DNA of 16,980 bases from an uncultured Veillonella sp. GTDB taxonomy: Bacteria; Bacillota; Negativicutes; Veillonellales; Veillonellaceae. The stretch lies in the NCBI RefSeq assembly GCF_934190855.1, contig NZ_CAKPTN010000022.1, positions 1 through 16,980 of the forward strand, given 5' to 3'. The first letter of the stretch is position 1. Each line of letters begins with the position of its first letter. Shown here in pieces: positions 1 through 7,001 of this stretch. Under the pieces are notes generated by a model. It saw nothing but the letters and a program-made list of their open reading frames with translations. It had not been told where the DNA came from and made no database searches. Position numbers and translations under genes: made by a program.

Positions 1-113
<113 letters not shown>

Positions 114-183
114 TTACATTCTAGTATTAATATAATATATTAACCCTAATTTATCAATGGAATATAACATTCCCCTACAAATT

Positions 184-192
184 ATTATACCA
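184..192 (-). promoter_or_regulatory. Candidate extended -10 promoter for tuf
   Basis: On the minus strand this reads TGGTATAAT, a perfect extended -10 element about 100 bases upstream of the tuf start. No good -35 sits at 17 bases; a TTGACT is present 23 bases upstream (213-218), which is too far for a normal spacer. A second TATAAT on the same strand is at 312-317. The whole 84-392 interval is very AT rich and holds no credible gene, so it is best read as the tuf leader and promoter region. Confidence 0.45.
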
Positions 193-334
193 TATATACA
201 AATATACAAAAAAGTCAACAGATACGAAGTATTCCTATCTATCGACTTTATTTTATAACGTCACAACTCTTACTTTTGAATCTTAATCTTTCTTAATATT
301 AATGATTAAATATTATAGTGTAGCTATTTTGATC

Positions 335-358
335 TTACTATTATATCCATAATAGTAA
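335..358. repeat. Perfect 9-base inverted repeat upstream of tuf
   Basis: TTACTATTA and TAATAGTAA form perfect arms separated by six bases. The structure lies between the tRNA-operon terminator and the tuf promoter candidate. It is not followed by a T run on either strand, so it does not look like an intrinsic terminator. Its arm overlaps a weak -35-like TAGTAA placed 17 bases from the TATAAT at 312-317, so it could be an operator or just an AT-rich cruciform. Confidence 0.5.
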
Positions 359-392
359 AATCACAAGCAGAATTAAGATTTATGGGTAGAAA

Positions 393-419
393 TAAAAAAA
401 TCCTCACCAACGTGAGGTT
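393..419 (-). terminator. Intrinsic terminator of the tRNA operon
   Basis: On the minus strand CCTCAC and GTGAGG form a six-base-pair stem with a four-base loop, followed by ATTTTTTTATTT. It lies immediately after the CCA end of tRNA-Met, so it would end the tRNA transcript before tuf or reduce read-through into it. Confidence 0.8.
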
Positions 420-422
420 TAA

Positions 423-499
423 TGGTGGCGGCACACGGACTTGAACCGCGGACACACCGGGTATGAACCGATTGCTCTAGCCAACTGAGCTATGCCGCC
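423..499 (-). tRNA. tRNA-Met (elongator, anticodon CAT)
   Basis: Folds as a complete cloverleaf with encoded CCA. The acceptor stem GGCGGCA pairs with TGCCGCC, the anticodon stem is ATCGG/CCGGT around a TTCATAC loop, and the T arm contains TTCAAGT. The fully paired first base pair and the lack of the GGG/CCC anticodon stem of initiators mark it as the elongator form. A CAT tRNA could instead be the lysidine-modified isoleucine tRNA, but the acceptor and loop resemble elongator Met. Confidence 0.93.
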
Positions 500-504
500 A
501 TGTA

Positions 505-580
505 TGGAGCTAGTGACCGGGATTGAACCGGTGACCTTATCCTTACCAAGGATACGCTCTGCCGACTGAGCTACACCAGC
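505..580 (-). tRNA. tRNA-Thr (anticodon GGT)
   Basis: Complete cloverleaf with encoded CCA. The acceptor stem GCTGGTG pairs with CACTAGC including one G-T pair, discriminator base T, anticodon stem TATCC/GGATA with loop TTGGTAA giving anticodon GGT. It reads ACC and ACT codons. Fourth tRNA of the five-gene cluster. Confidence 0.95.
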
Positions 581-612
581 ACAATGAACGATCATTTCAC
601 TGCGAATATTTG

Positions 613-688
<76 letters not shown>

Positions 689-693
689 ATAGA

Positions 694-778
<85 letters not shown>

Positions 779-788
779 ATAAATAAAA

Positions 789-864
789 TGGAGCTGGCGA
801 TAGGAATTGAACCCACAACCTGCTGATTACAAGTCAGCTGCTCTACCTATTGAGCTACGCCAGC
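789..864 (-). tRNA. tRNA-Thr (anticodon TGT)
   Basis: Complete cloverleaf with encoded CCA. The acceptor stem GCTGGCG pairs with CGCCAGC, the anticodon stem is GCTGA/TCAGC and the loop CTTGTAA gives anticodon TGT. It is the first tRNA of the transcript, immediately behind a strong promoter. Confidence 0.95.
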
Positions 865-882
865 ATCATTACGACAAGATGA

Positions 883-911
883 ATTGTATCATCTGCCACA
901 CTAAGTGTCAA
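883..911 (-). promoter_or_regulatory. Promoter of the tRNA operon
   Basis: On the minus strand a perfect TTGACA (-35, 906-911) is separated by exactly 17 bases from TACAAT (-10, 883-888, five of six consensus bases). Transcription would start about a dozen bases before the first tRNA-Thr. This is the best sigma-70-type promoter in the window, as expected for stable RNA. Confidence 0.85.
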
Positions 912-1098
912 GAACTTTTTTAAAAACTTATTCAAAGTTTTTCTTCGTTCACTGCGGTATCCCTTAGTGCTTAATCATAATAACATGAAACGATACCCTA
1001 TGCAAGTATTTTGTCAAAAAAATTTTATATTTCATCAAACCCACATAAAACACCGTAGTTTCGGGCTTTTATGACGTAGTTACTAAAAAAAGCAAACA
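912..1098. other. Non-coding gap between tRNA promoter and BrxF-like operon terminator
   Basis: No credible gene. The only structure I see is a 7-base inverted repeat, CATAAAA (1044-1050) with TTTTATG (1067-1073), whose inner part can add CCG/CGG-type pairs. It lacks a clear T tract, so I do not assign it a role. The remainder is AT-rich sequence upstream of the tRNA promoter. Confidence 0.5.
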
Positions 1099-1129
1099 AA
1101 AAAGGAGATAATATACTATCTCCTTTTTA
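1099..1129 (-). terminator. Intrinsic terminator after the folD-hypAB-BrxF-like operon
   Basis: GGAGATA and TATCTCC form a seven-base-pair stem extended by A-T pairs on both sides, with a six-base loop and T-rich tails on both strands. It lies about 50 bases after the stop codon of the BrxF-like gene and closes the minus-strand operon. Confidence 0.85.
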
Positions 1130-1176
1130 TACATTTATAGTTTCCCTATATTTTACCAATATGTTCAAGTTTGCAA

Positions 1177-1641
1177 TTAGTCGATTGCAATAACATGATC
1201 TGGATGTGCAATAGTAACTACAGCATGTTTTGGATCATTGTTATGTTCTAAGTACAACTGATCCCCTTCAATGTGACCACGCCAGCCAACGACAATAGGA
1301 TATTTTTTACTAATGGTTTTTAGTAATTCAAAGGGTTCTAAATTTAAGATAGGCGCAAAGAATACATTAATGCCATCGAGCAATACAACTTCAGTATCAC
1401 TACGGCTAAGAGCACGACAAATAACTTCTTCTGCTAATTTAGGGCGTTCATCACGAGGCACGAGTAGGAATTCTTCTTCGATAAGCTGTTTAGCTTCCAA
1501 GTATTTCCAACCCTTTTGCTCGGATAATTCACGAATTAGCAAACTTTTACCAGAACCTGGACCACCAACGATAAACAATATACGTTCATCATCGTTTTGA
1601 ATTTTTTCCCAACGTTCTTTTACATCTTGTACTGTAACCAT
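1177..1641 (-). CDS. Stand-alone BrxF-like P-loop ATPase (BREX-3 BrxF family)
   Basis: A small soluble protein of 154 residues. It has a Walker A loop GGPGSGKS (26-33), a Walker B strand VVLLD (85-89), then a segment in the order LDGINVFF, LEPFELLKTISK, VVGWRG, LYLEHNNDPKHA. That order and spacing resemble BrxF, the small P-loop protein of BREX-3 phage defence (typical pattern LLDNIELLF, PLRLLQ, WPG, YAEPGHPEY). I make this match from memory of the family, so it is probable, not certain. The start at 1641 is chosen because GGAGG lies nine bases upstream; starting further upstream would overlap the preceding gene. No pglZ, brxC, methylase or helicase gene is nearby, and it is the last gene of an operon with folD, hypA, hypB and an exported protein. 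A generic small AAA-like NTPase is the alternative. Confidence 0.72.
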   Translation of the reverse strand: MVTVQDVKERWEKIQNDDERILFIVGGPGSGKSLLIRELSEQKGWKYLEAKQLIEEEFLLVPRDERPKLAEEVICRALSRSDTEVVLLDGINVFFAPILNLEPFELLKTISKKYPIVVGWRGHIEGDQLYLEHNNDPKHAVVTIAHPDHVIAID

Positions 1642-1669
1642 ATCCTTTGCCTCCTCGCTGCGACCTATC

Positions 1670-3088
1670 CTACTTAACCGGACGGTCAGATAACATAACG
1701 GATTTGATATATTGGTTTTTTTCATCTAGGGCAAACTGTAAATAAGAATTGCTTGCCGCTGGATTTTTATATTCATATACAGTAGACGTGCCCGAATTCG
1801 TTGTAGATTCAACGATACGAGTTGGCATACCGTACACAAAGAGCAATAAATACTTAGTATCACCCATCGCAATGCCGCGACGCGTTGGGGTGTAAATATT
1901 TAATAGTACACGGTTGATGAGATTCTTTTTATCTACACTTACGCCGTATTCGTTATAGCCAATAAACGCAGAGCCGAAGAGCATGCCCTGATGTTTCCAG
2001 TCATTATTAGAATCATTGACGAAATGATCGTTTAGCTGTAAACCACGTAATACGAAATCATCAGCAGTCAATTTGCCTGCTTCAAAATCATATAACGGTG
2101 CTTTAGGTAAACCAAATCTAGGCCATACTTGACCACTAATCATATCAACAGCCTCTACATTGCTTTGTTTGATAGTGAAAGCAATATATTCCTTTTGTTG
2201 ACTAAGCATAGATTGTTGTTGGCTATTATTATTTGTATTCTCTACAGGACTCTTAAAATCCTTTTTTTGTGGCCATGAATTTTCAGAATGACCTTCATAA
2301 AGGAAAATATATGTCTCATTTTTTTGATCACGCCACATCGCATTAGGACTGCCATAAGCAAATACCAATTCCATGCGCGTGCTACCAGGACCAATATCAC
2401 GTACAGTATTAACGCCTTTTTTCGTACTATGAATATTAGTAATAGTATTTGGTTCAAAGAAATACGTCGCCCCTTGACCACGCAATTGATCATTTACCAA
2501 GCGCTCTACAGAAGGACCTGTATATACAGTTACGGCAATATCTTTCATATGATACGTCGTAAAGTTATCTCGTACTTCTGTTTTTTCTACATCTTTAGGC
2601 ACCACAAATTTGTCGCCCAAGCGGTATGTAGCGATAGCATAATCATCTTCAGAACCTATGGATGGCAAATCATTAGCTGTATAGGACTTACCGATATCGG
2701 CCAAATTATTTTGAGTGATGCTCGGCAATGGCCCTTCGTTTTCGCTAGCCGCTTGCCAGAACTGTATAGAGTCACCAAATTCAGTGACTGCCATCTGTTC
2801 CGCTAACCAACCTGTTTTGATGCGCTCATTTTTAGATGTTGTCTCAGGTTTAACGACTTTTATGGGCGCATGATCAAGGTACGCTAAGCTATCGGCATCA
2901 CCAGACGCCTCTCCGCCACCTTGACTAGCTGCAGCAGCGTCTTGTACTGCATCATTTGTTTCATCAGTAGTTTCTACAGCAAAAGGGTTGACTGTAGAAA
3001 TGGCAGGCTCTGCTGCATATCCGATAGTAGTAGCAGATAAACCTACAAGGAGGGCCGCTACAATACGGCTCTTCATAGAATAGTTCAT
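1670..3088 (-). CDS. Exported protein with two copies of an OmlA/SmpA-like repeat, function unknown
   Basis: A 472-residue protein I cannot assign to a named family. A Sec signal peptide is clear: positive MKSR, a hydrophobic stretch to about residue 22, then GYA-AEP as a probable cleavage site. A Gly/Ala/Asp-rich linker follows to about residue 75. The rest seems to hold two related units, about 155-318 and 349-470. Each has an LGD/LND-F-V opening, then a core of G-S/D-T-x4-LxFxYGxP, then a Tyr-rich strand and a final FxI/FAL strand; see GSTRMELVFAYGSP at about 235-248 and GDTKYLLLFVYGMP at 409-422. The YGxP core recalls SmpA/OmlA-type folds, but that is only a resemblance. The start ATG overlaps the hypB stop codon (ATGA) with GGAG eight bases upstream, implying translational coupling; the internal ATG at residue 5 would also give a signal peptide. 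Confidence 0.85.
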   Translation of the reverse strand: MNYSMKSRIVAALLVGLSATTIGYAAEPAISTVNPFAVETTDETNDAVQDAAAASQGGGEASGDADSLAYLDHAPIKVVKPETTSKNERIKTGWLAEQMAVTEFGDSIQFWQAASENEGPLPSITQNNLADIGKSYTANDLPSIGSEDDYAIATYRLGDKFVVPKDVEKTEVRDNFTTYHMKDIAVTVYTGPSVERLVNDQLRGQGATYFFEPNTITNIHSTKKGVNTVRDIGPGSTRMELVFAYGSPNAMWRDQKNETYIFLYEGHSENSWPQKKDFKSPVENTNNNSQQQSMLSQQKEYIAFTIKQSNVEAVDMISGQVWPRFGLPKAPLYDFEAGKLTADDFVLRGLQLNDHFVNDSNNDWKHQGMLFGSAFIGYNEYGVSVDKKNLINRVLLNIYTPTRRGIAMGDTKYLLLFVYGMPTRIVESTTNSGTSTVYEYKNPAASNSYLQFALDEKNQYIKSVMLSDRPVK

Positions 3089-3738
3089 CGATTAGTCTCC
3101 AATTGTGCACGCAACCATGTTAGCCATGGTTCAAGACCATTATGGGCGGTGCAACTTACTTCAAATATTTCTCCATTAGGATTTAAATTACGAATATCTT
3201 GTATAGCCTGTTCCTTTTTAAAAGGCACATACGGTAACAAATCAATCTTATTAATGAGGATGGCCTTAGACTCTTTAAAGATCAATGGATATTTAAGGGG
3301 TTTATCCTCACCCTCAGTAACAGATAAAACTGTTACTTTCATACTTTCACCAATCTCAAATTCTGCAGGGCATACTAAATTGCCTACATTTTCGATAATA
3401 ATCATATCAAGCTCATCGAGATTTAGATCACCTAAGGCATCTTGAATCATCTGCGCATCGAGATGACAACCACCAACCGTATTAATCTGGATGACAGGCA
3501 CGCCTAACGCATGAATTCGTTCTGCATCCTTAGCGGTAAACAAATCACCTTCAATAACAGCGAGACGATAATCCTTTGTTAAATCTTGTAAGGTAGCCTC
3601 TAAAAGAGATGTCTTACCAGCCCCTGGAGAACCTAACAAGTTAAATACAAATATATTTTTTTCCTTAAACAACTGTTGTAAGGACTCTGCAATGGCATCA
3701 TTTTTTGCCAGCACATTAGTTTTAACTTGAACTTGCAT
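3085..3738 (-). CDS. hypB: HypB, GTPase for nickel insertion into hydrogenase
   Basis: HypB is a cytoplasmic SIMIBI-class GTPase that, with HypA, delivers nickel to NiFe-hydrogenase (and in some bacteria urease). The 217-residue sequence shows the P-loop GSPGAGKT (36-43), the metal-site residues Cys91-His92 in GCHLDAQM, the third metal ligand Cys123 in NLVCPAEF and the guanine-specificity motif NKID (163-166). It lacks both the N-terminal CxxCGC nickel motif of E. coli HypB and the His-rich stretch of some relatives, so it is a minimal HypB without nickel storage. It follows hypA by 15 bases and overlaps the next gene by four. No hydrogenase structural gene or hypCDEF is in the window. Confidence 0.96.
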   Translation of the reverse strand: MQVQVKTNVLAKNDAIAESLQQLFKEKNIFVFNLLGSPGAGKTSLLEATLQDLTKDYRLAVIEGDLFTAKDAERIHALGVPVIQINTVGGCHLDAQMIQDALGDLNLDELDMIIIENVGNLVCPAEFEIGESMKVTVLSVTEGEDKPLKYPLIFKESKAILINKIDLLPYVPFKKEQAIQDIRNLNPNGEIFEVSCTAHNGLEPWLTWLRAQLETNR

Positions 3739-3753
3739 GCCCTAACCTTTCTA

Positions 3754-4095
3754 TCAATCGATATCCATGGAGGTCACTTGTAATTCGCGGCCCCCAATGG
3801 TTTGTACGAAATGACTGTCACAATGAGGACAGATAAACTTATAATTTTCTACAGGAAAAGTCTTATCACAATCTAAGCATTTTCCTTCTATGGGAATTGT
3901 ATTGATTTCAATGCGTGCCCCTTCAGCAGGAGTTCCCTTAGTAACGGCTTCCCAACAAAAGAGCAATGAATCCGGCTCAACCCCACTCATGAGGCCTAAA
4001 TCAAGCTGTACAGAATGGATTACCTTTGCGTCGTGTTGACGTAAAGTATCGAGAGCCACATCAAGAATCCCCTCTGCTATAGACATTTCATGCAT
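3754..4095 (-). CDS. hypA: HypA, nickel metallochaperone
   Basis: A 113-residue protein beginning MHEMSIAEGIL, the conserved HypA N-terminus in which His2 (and the N-terminus) binds nickel. The zinc site is CxxC (73, 76) plus CxxC (89, 92), the same positions as in E. coli HypA. HypA acts with HypB to load nickel into hydrogenase precursors. The start at 4095 is preferred over one four codons upstream because family members begin MHEMS and a GAGG lies six bases upstream. The gene starts inside the end of folD (8-base overlap), so its translation is probably coupled to folD. Confidence 0.95.
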   Translation of the reverse strand: MHEMSIAEGILDVALDTLRQHDAKVIHSVQLDLGLMSGVEPDSLLFCWEAVTKGTPAEGARIEINTIPIEGKCLDCDKTFPVENYKFICPHCDSHFVQTIGGRELQVTSMDID

Positions 4096-4915
4096 GGTAC
4101 GCCTCATACACAGCTTCTAGCATCATCGTCGTCGTTACAGAACCAACGCCACCTGGTACAGGTGTAATAGCAGATGCAATATCTTTTACCGCATCATAAT
4201 CAACATCACCTACAGTTTTACCATCAAGCTCATTGATACCTACGTCGATAACTACAGCACCTGGTTTAATCATGTCAGCCGTAATCATATGAGCACGACC
4301 AGCTGCGGCAATAACGATATCACCACGTTTTACTTGCTCTGCTAAATCAGGAGTTCTAGAGTGACAAATTGTAACCGTACCATGTGCACCGAGAGTCATA
4401 AGAGCTACTGGTTTACCGATAACTTGGCTACGACCAACTACAACCACATGTTTGCCTTCCACAGGAATATCATAGTGGTTTAAAATTGCCATGCACGCCT
4501 TTGCTGTACAAGGAGCAAAGCCCCCTTTGCTAGCAGTTACAAGACCAATATTGTACGTAGTTAAACCATCGATATCTTTTTTAGGATCTAGCATATCGAT
4601 AAGAGCCTCAGTATCAATGTGTTTAGGCATCGGCATTAACGGCAGAATACCATGGACTGCTGCATCATTATTTAAAGCTTGTAATGCTGTAACTACTTCA
4701 TCCTGTGTAGCCGTTTCAGGTAATTGTTTTAATACAAAGCCATAGCCAAAATTCTTTGCTGTCTTTTCCATAAATGTAGCATACATATGAGCACCGTGGT
4801 CTTCACCAACGAGCAATACTGCCATAGTAATTACAGAGTCTCCTACTGCTGCAACTTTTTCTTGTAAAATCGCCTTGTGAGCATCTGCTACTGCTTTACC
4901 GCGTAATTCGATCAT
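4088..4915 (-). CDS. folD: FolD-like methylene-THF dehydrogenase with altered cyclohydrolase site
   Basis: FolD normally oxidises methylene-tetrahydrofolate to methenyl- and hydrolyses it to formyl-tetrahydrofolate. This 275-residue protein is full length: catalytic domain, then VVVGRSQVIGKP (about 158-169) for the Rossmann nucleotide site, VIDVGIN, and PGGVGSVTT near the C-terminus. Aligned by eye with E. coli FolD, Tyr45 is kept (Tyr50), but the catalytic Lys54 position is Met49, the Gln98 position in the VQLPLP motif is Leu93 (GILPLMPMP), and the FHPxN motif is LTTYN; Asp116 (Asp121) is kept. The Lys is needed for cyclohydrolase activity in studied enzymes, so this protein may be dehydrogenase-only or have another substrate. 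The start at 4915 is chosen for GGAG six bases upstream. It leads an operon with hypA and hypB. Confidence 0.93.
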   Translation of the reverse strand: MIELRGKAVADAHKAILQEKVAAVGDSVITMAVLLVGEDHGAHMYATFMEKTAKNFGYGFVLKQLPETATQDEVVTALQALNNDAAVHGILPLMPMPKHIDTEALIDMLDPKKDIDGLTTYNIGLVTASKGGFAPCTAKACMAILNHYDIPVEGKHVVVVGRSQVIGKPVALMTLGAHGTVTICHSRTPDLAEQVKRGDIVIAAAGRAHMITADMIKPGAVVIDVGINELDGKTVGDVDYDAVKDIASAITPVPGGVGSVTTTMMLEAVYEAYHA

Positions 4916-4941
4916 GTGTATCTCCATTCATTCAAACTATC

Positions 4942-4972
4942 TATAAAATAAGGTGCCTCCGGAGAGGCACCT
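4942..4972 (-). terminator. Intrinsic terminator after the PBP gene
   Basis: On the minus strand AGGTGCCTC and GAGGCACCT form a perfect nine-base-pair stem with a four-base loop, followed by TATTTTATAG. It lies 62 bases after the PBP stop codon and only 26 bases before the folD start codon. It therefore either separates the two operons or acts as an attenuator in front of folD. Confidence 0.85.
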
Positions 4973-4986
4973 AAGTCTCTTATTCT

Positions 4987-5015
4987 ATTATATAACGAAC
5001 TGTCTATAATTTCTA
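4987..5015 (-). promoter_or_regulatory. Candidate promoter for the folD-hypAB operon
   Basis: A perfect TATAAT (4987-4992) has TAGAAA, four of six matches to -35, 17 bases upstream (5010-5015). If used, transcription begins near 4980 and the strong hairpin at 4951-4972 becomes part of the folD leader. No better promoter lies between the hairpin and folD. Confidence 0.35.
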
Positions 5016-5033
5016 ATTATGACCGAATTCGTT

Positions 5034-7001
5034 TTATCTACGGAAATGAACAGTAATTGCTGTACCAGCCTGAACAGTTGTACCGCTACTTTCATCTTGA
5101 GATGTAGCCGTACCAGTTCCATCCGGTTTAAAAGCAAGTCCCGCCTTATGTAACCAATCACGCACTTCACCATAGGTAAAACCAGTAAAGTTAGGCAATG
5201 TAACAGAACCATCACTTCCCGGTTTTGGTTCAGGTAATGTATTAGCAGCTTTAACAGCTACTGGTGTACTTTCTTTAACATACGGACTCATTTGGTAATA
5301 CCGTACAAGCTGAGATACGATGTCCTTAAATACAGGGGCTGCAATTTGACTACCATAAAAAGAACCCTTTTGTGGGTCATCAATAACGACAAGAACTACA
5401 AATTTTGGATCCTCTACAGGTCCAAAACCAATAAAGGACGCAATGTATTGTCCGTCGAGATAACCGCCATGTTTGGTATCTAGTTTTTCCGCCGTACCAG
5501 TTTTACCACCGAAGTGATAACCTTCTACCATCGCTTTTGTACCGCCACCTTCAGATACTTCTTTTTCTAGAATATCTACAATGGTTTTAGCGGTTTCCGC
5601 CGGAACTGGTTGTCCTACAACAGATGTTTCAGTCGTACTTGTTACATCGCCTTGAGAGTTACTATAAGACTTGATGATATGTGGTTTCATCATAGCCCCA
5701 CCATTAGAAAGTGCACCAAAGGCGCGAACCATTTGTAATGGTGTAACCGCAATACCTTGACCAATGGACATAGTAGCAACGTCTAGCTTACTCATATCCT
5801 CTGGATTATACAAAATACCTGCTCCTTCACCAGGCAATTCAATACCTGTTTCAGAACCAAAGCCATAATCACGTACATATTTCGAGAGAATATCTGCACC
5901 TGTTAATGTACCAATTTCAGCCATACCAGTATTAATAGAGTACTTCAAAATATCTAGCAAACGAACAGGACCATATCCCTCACCATTCCAGTTTCTAATG
6001 ATATGTCCATTGGCAGCGAAGGCCCCTTTATCGTTATACACAGTGTCTAACTTCCATTTGCCTGCTGCAAGGGCTGCAGATGCAATGATAGGTTTGAATG
6101 TAGAACCTGGTTCATATAAATTGGTAACCGCAATATTTTTGAAAGCCTCTTCACCACTTTGGTTGTAGTTATTAGGATCATAACTTGGACGATTGGCCAT
6201 CGCTAATATTTCACCGGTCTTTGGATCCATAACGATAACGCTCGCATGTTTAGCACCAGTATCAACCATCGCCTTATCGAGAGCACGTTCAGAAATAAAT
6301 TGAATGGTCGCATCAATTGTTAAGGTTACACTCTTACCCTTATCTGGTAAAAATTTAGATAATACAGAGCCAAAGATAGCATTCCCTTTATTATCAGTAG
6401 CTACGATCTCTTGTTGTACGCCACCCTTTAATTCGTCATCAAGAACCATTTCTAGACCATCAAGGCCCTTATCATCTGTGCCAACAAAGCCCAACACTTG
6501 AGCCGCTAGTACGCCGTTTGGATAATACCGCTTAGACTCCTCTACAAAGTTAAGACCTACAATGTGATTATCCTTAATCACTTGTTGTACCGCTTTTGAT
6601 TTGTCCGCATCCATCATACGGTTCAACCAAACAAATGCTGTATCCTCTTGTAAGGCTTTTACAATATTTTCTTTAGACATGGTTACATACGGAGATATGA
6701 GGTCTGCAATCTCTTGAGGAGATTGTTTAATCATCTTCGGATCCGCATATAAAGATTTTGTAACCACACTCATGGCCAACGGCTTACCATTACGGTCATA
6801 GATTGTACCGCGTGGCGATTGTAGTTTCCTATCCACCTGAACTTGTAATAGATTTTTCTTCTCTAGGTCAAAGGTATCAAAGACCTGCAGTTGTGCCAAG
6901 CGTCCGATGAGGACGAAAGCAACGGTCATGAGAACGGCAAGACACCAGGTGGTGCGGCTCCATCCACTCATGCGTAGCAACGCTTTATTTAGTAAATTCA
7001 T
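5034..7001 (-). CDS. Class B penicillin-binding protein with C-terminal PASTA domain (SpoVD/FtsI type)
   Basis: A transpeptidase that cross-links peptidoglycan at the outer face of the membrane. One N-terminal membrane segment (about 17-38) precedes the dimerisation domain with RGTIYDRNGKPLA (about 65-77). The transpeptidase domain has the nucleophile motif STFK (Ser301 counting from the first ATG), SIN (356-358) and KTG (501-503). A single PASTA-like domain occupies about 599-656, as in SpoVD/FtsI-type division PBPs of Gram-positive lineages. Two consecutive ATGs (7004 and 7001) are possible starts; I prefer the second because the GGAG is only two bases before the first. The upstream cca stop overlaps this start. 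No mraZ, mraW or ftsL is adjacent, so it is outside the usual division cluster; whether it serves division or another wall-synthesis role is open. Confidence 0.94.
   Translation of the reverse strand: MNLLNKALLRMSGWSRTTWCLAVLMTVAFVLIGRLAQLQVFDTFDLEKKNLLQVQVDRKLQSPRGTIYDRNGKPLAMSVVTKSLYADPKMIKQSPQEIADLISPYVTMSKENIVKALQEDTAFVWLNRMMDADKSKAVQQVIKDNHIVGLNFVEESKRYYPNGVLAAQVLGFVGTDDKGLDGLEMVLDDELKGGVQQEIVATDNKGNAIFGSVLSKFLPDKGKSVTLTIDATIQFISERALDKAMVDTGAKHASVIVMDPKTGEILAMANRPSYDPNNYNQSGEEAFKNIAVTNLYEPGSTFKPIIASAALAAGKWKLDTVYNDKGAFAANGHIIRNWNGEGYGPVRLLDILKYSINTGMAEIGTLTGADILSKYVRDYGFGSETGIELPGEGAGILYNPEDMSKLDVATMSIGQGIAVTPLQMVRAFGALSNGGAMMKPHIIKSYSNSQGDVTSTTETSVVGQPVPAETAKTIVDILEKEVSEGGGTKAMVEGYHFGGKTGTAEKLDTKHGGYLDGQYIASFIGFGPVEDPKFVVLVVIDDPQKGSFYGSQIAAPVFKDIVSQLVRYYQMSPYVKESTPVAVKAANTLPEPKPGSDGSVTLPNFTGFTYGEVRDWLHKAGLAFKPDGTGTATSQDESSGTTVQAGTAITVHFRR

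Noticed and set aside
1044..1073. Hairpin CATAAAA/TTTTATG with a possible inner stem
   Set aside because: The stem is short and AT rich, with no T tract and no adjacent gene end; not strong enough to call a terminator or RNA.
1177..1641. The idea that a full BREX defence island lies in this window
   Set aside because: No methylase, PglZ, BrxC, helicase or other defence gene is present; neighbours are metabolic and maturation genes.
2288..2806. Plus-strand frame of about 170 codons opposite the exported protein gene
   Set aside because: No ribosome site, no family resemblance, and the opposite strand has a complete signal-peptide protein in a coherent operon.
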